A DNA stretch of 5,624 nucleotides from an uncultured Bacteroidales bacterium (GTDB lineage Bacteria; Bacteroidota; Bacteroidia; Bacteroidales; Bacteroidaceae). How positions within the stretch are numbered: position 1 is the stretch's first letter; each line of letters opens with the position of its first letter. Where the stretch lies: NCBI GenBank assembly GCA_937995875.1, contig CALKIW010000089.1, positions 1 to 5,624 on the forward strand, given 5' to 3'. Shown here in pieces: positions 5,434 through 5,624 of this stretch. Both the position numbers and the translations under genes were made by a program. The notes under the pieces are model-generated. The model ran no database searches, was not told where the DNA came from, and worked only from the letters and a program-made list of their open reading frames with translations.

Positions 5434-5466
5434 AAAGGGCTGAGCCGTTGTGGCAAGCCCTTTTTT
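5434..5466 (+). terminator. Rho-independent terminator of the ferritin gene
   Basis: Perfect 8-base arms AAAGGGCT (5434-5441) and AGCCCTTT (5456-5463) enclose a smaller GCC/GGC stem (5444-5446 and 5452-5454). A T-run spans 5461-5466. It begins 33 bases after the stop codon. Confidence 0.9.
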
Positions 5467-5624
5467 AATTCATAATTCATAATTCATAATTCATAATTGG
5501 CTACGCGTTGGTAATTCATAATTCATAATTCATAATTAGGCTGCGCGGTGGTAATTCATAATTCATAATTCATAATTCATAATTAGGCTGCGCGGTGGTA
5601 ATTCATAATTCATAATTCATAATT
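5467..5624. repeat. AATTCAT heptamer array with GC-rich linkers
   Basis: Blocks of tandem AATTCAT end in AATT: four copies (5467-5498), three (5513-5537), four (5553-5584) and at least three (5600-5624, cut by the window end). Linkers are GGCTACGCGTTGGT (5499-5512), then AGGCTGCGCGGTGGT twice (5538-5552 and 5585-5599). The result is a nested repeat, heptamers inside units of 40 to 47 bases. Copy number is likely to vary by slippage. Similar heptamer tracts occur between genes in Bacteroidota genomes; function is unknown. Confidence 0.9.

Overview
The window looks like DNA from a Bacteroidota bacterium, most likely Prevotella or a close relative. Three things point there: promoters of the Bacteroidota sigma type (TTTG, about 20 bases, TAnnTTTG) and starts without a clear Shine-Dalgarno; the ParA plus DUF3408-like gene pair common on Bacteroidota mobile and accessory replicons; and AATTCAT-type heptamer tracts. 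The genus is inferred from overall style, not proven.

Layout. Positions 1-82 carry direct repeats with a strict 22-base period, running off the left edge. A YaaA-family peroxide-stress gene on the minus strand follows (96-854). From 855 to 2741 there is no credible gene, but the stretch is highly organised: a structured inverted-repeat element (about 1151-1253), a 21-base perfect hyphenated palindrome (1277-1297), eight directly repeated 17-base iterons (1346-1691), most at 22-base spacing, and then about 1 kb of extremely A+T-rich DNA (about 1700-2741). A near-perfect promoter then drives a small ParA ATPase (2742-3407). A gene for a DUF3408-like protein with a probable ribbon-helix-helix C-terminus (3716-4372) follows. 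After a hairpin and an apparently empty spacer comes a ferritin gene (4913-5401) with its own promoter, a long structured leader and a clear intrinsic terminator. The right edge (5467-5624) is a tandem array of AATTCAT heptamers in blocks separated by GC-rich linkers.

Interpretation. Iterons next to a long A+T-rich tract, followed by parA and a likely DNA-binding partner gene, form the expected architecture of an iteron-type replication origin with a partition module. No initiator (rep) gene lies in the window, so it must sit outside it, act in trans, or be absent. The flanking genes (YaaA, ferritin) are housekeeping iron and oxidative-stress genes rather than plasmid cargo, so a secondary chromosome (chromid) or a large integrated replicon is more attractive than a small plasmid. 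That assignment is a hypothesis; the repeat geometry and the ParA motifs are read directly from the sequence.
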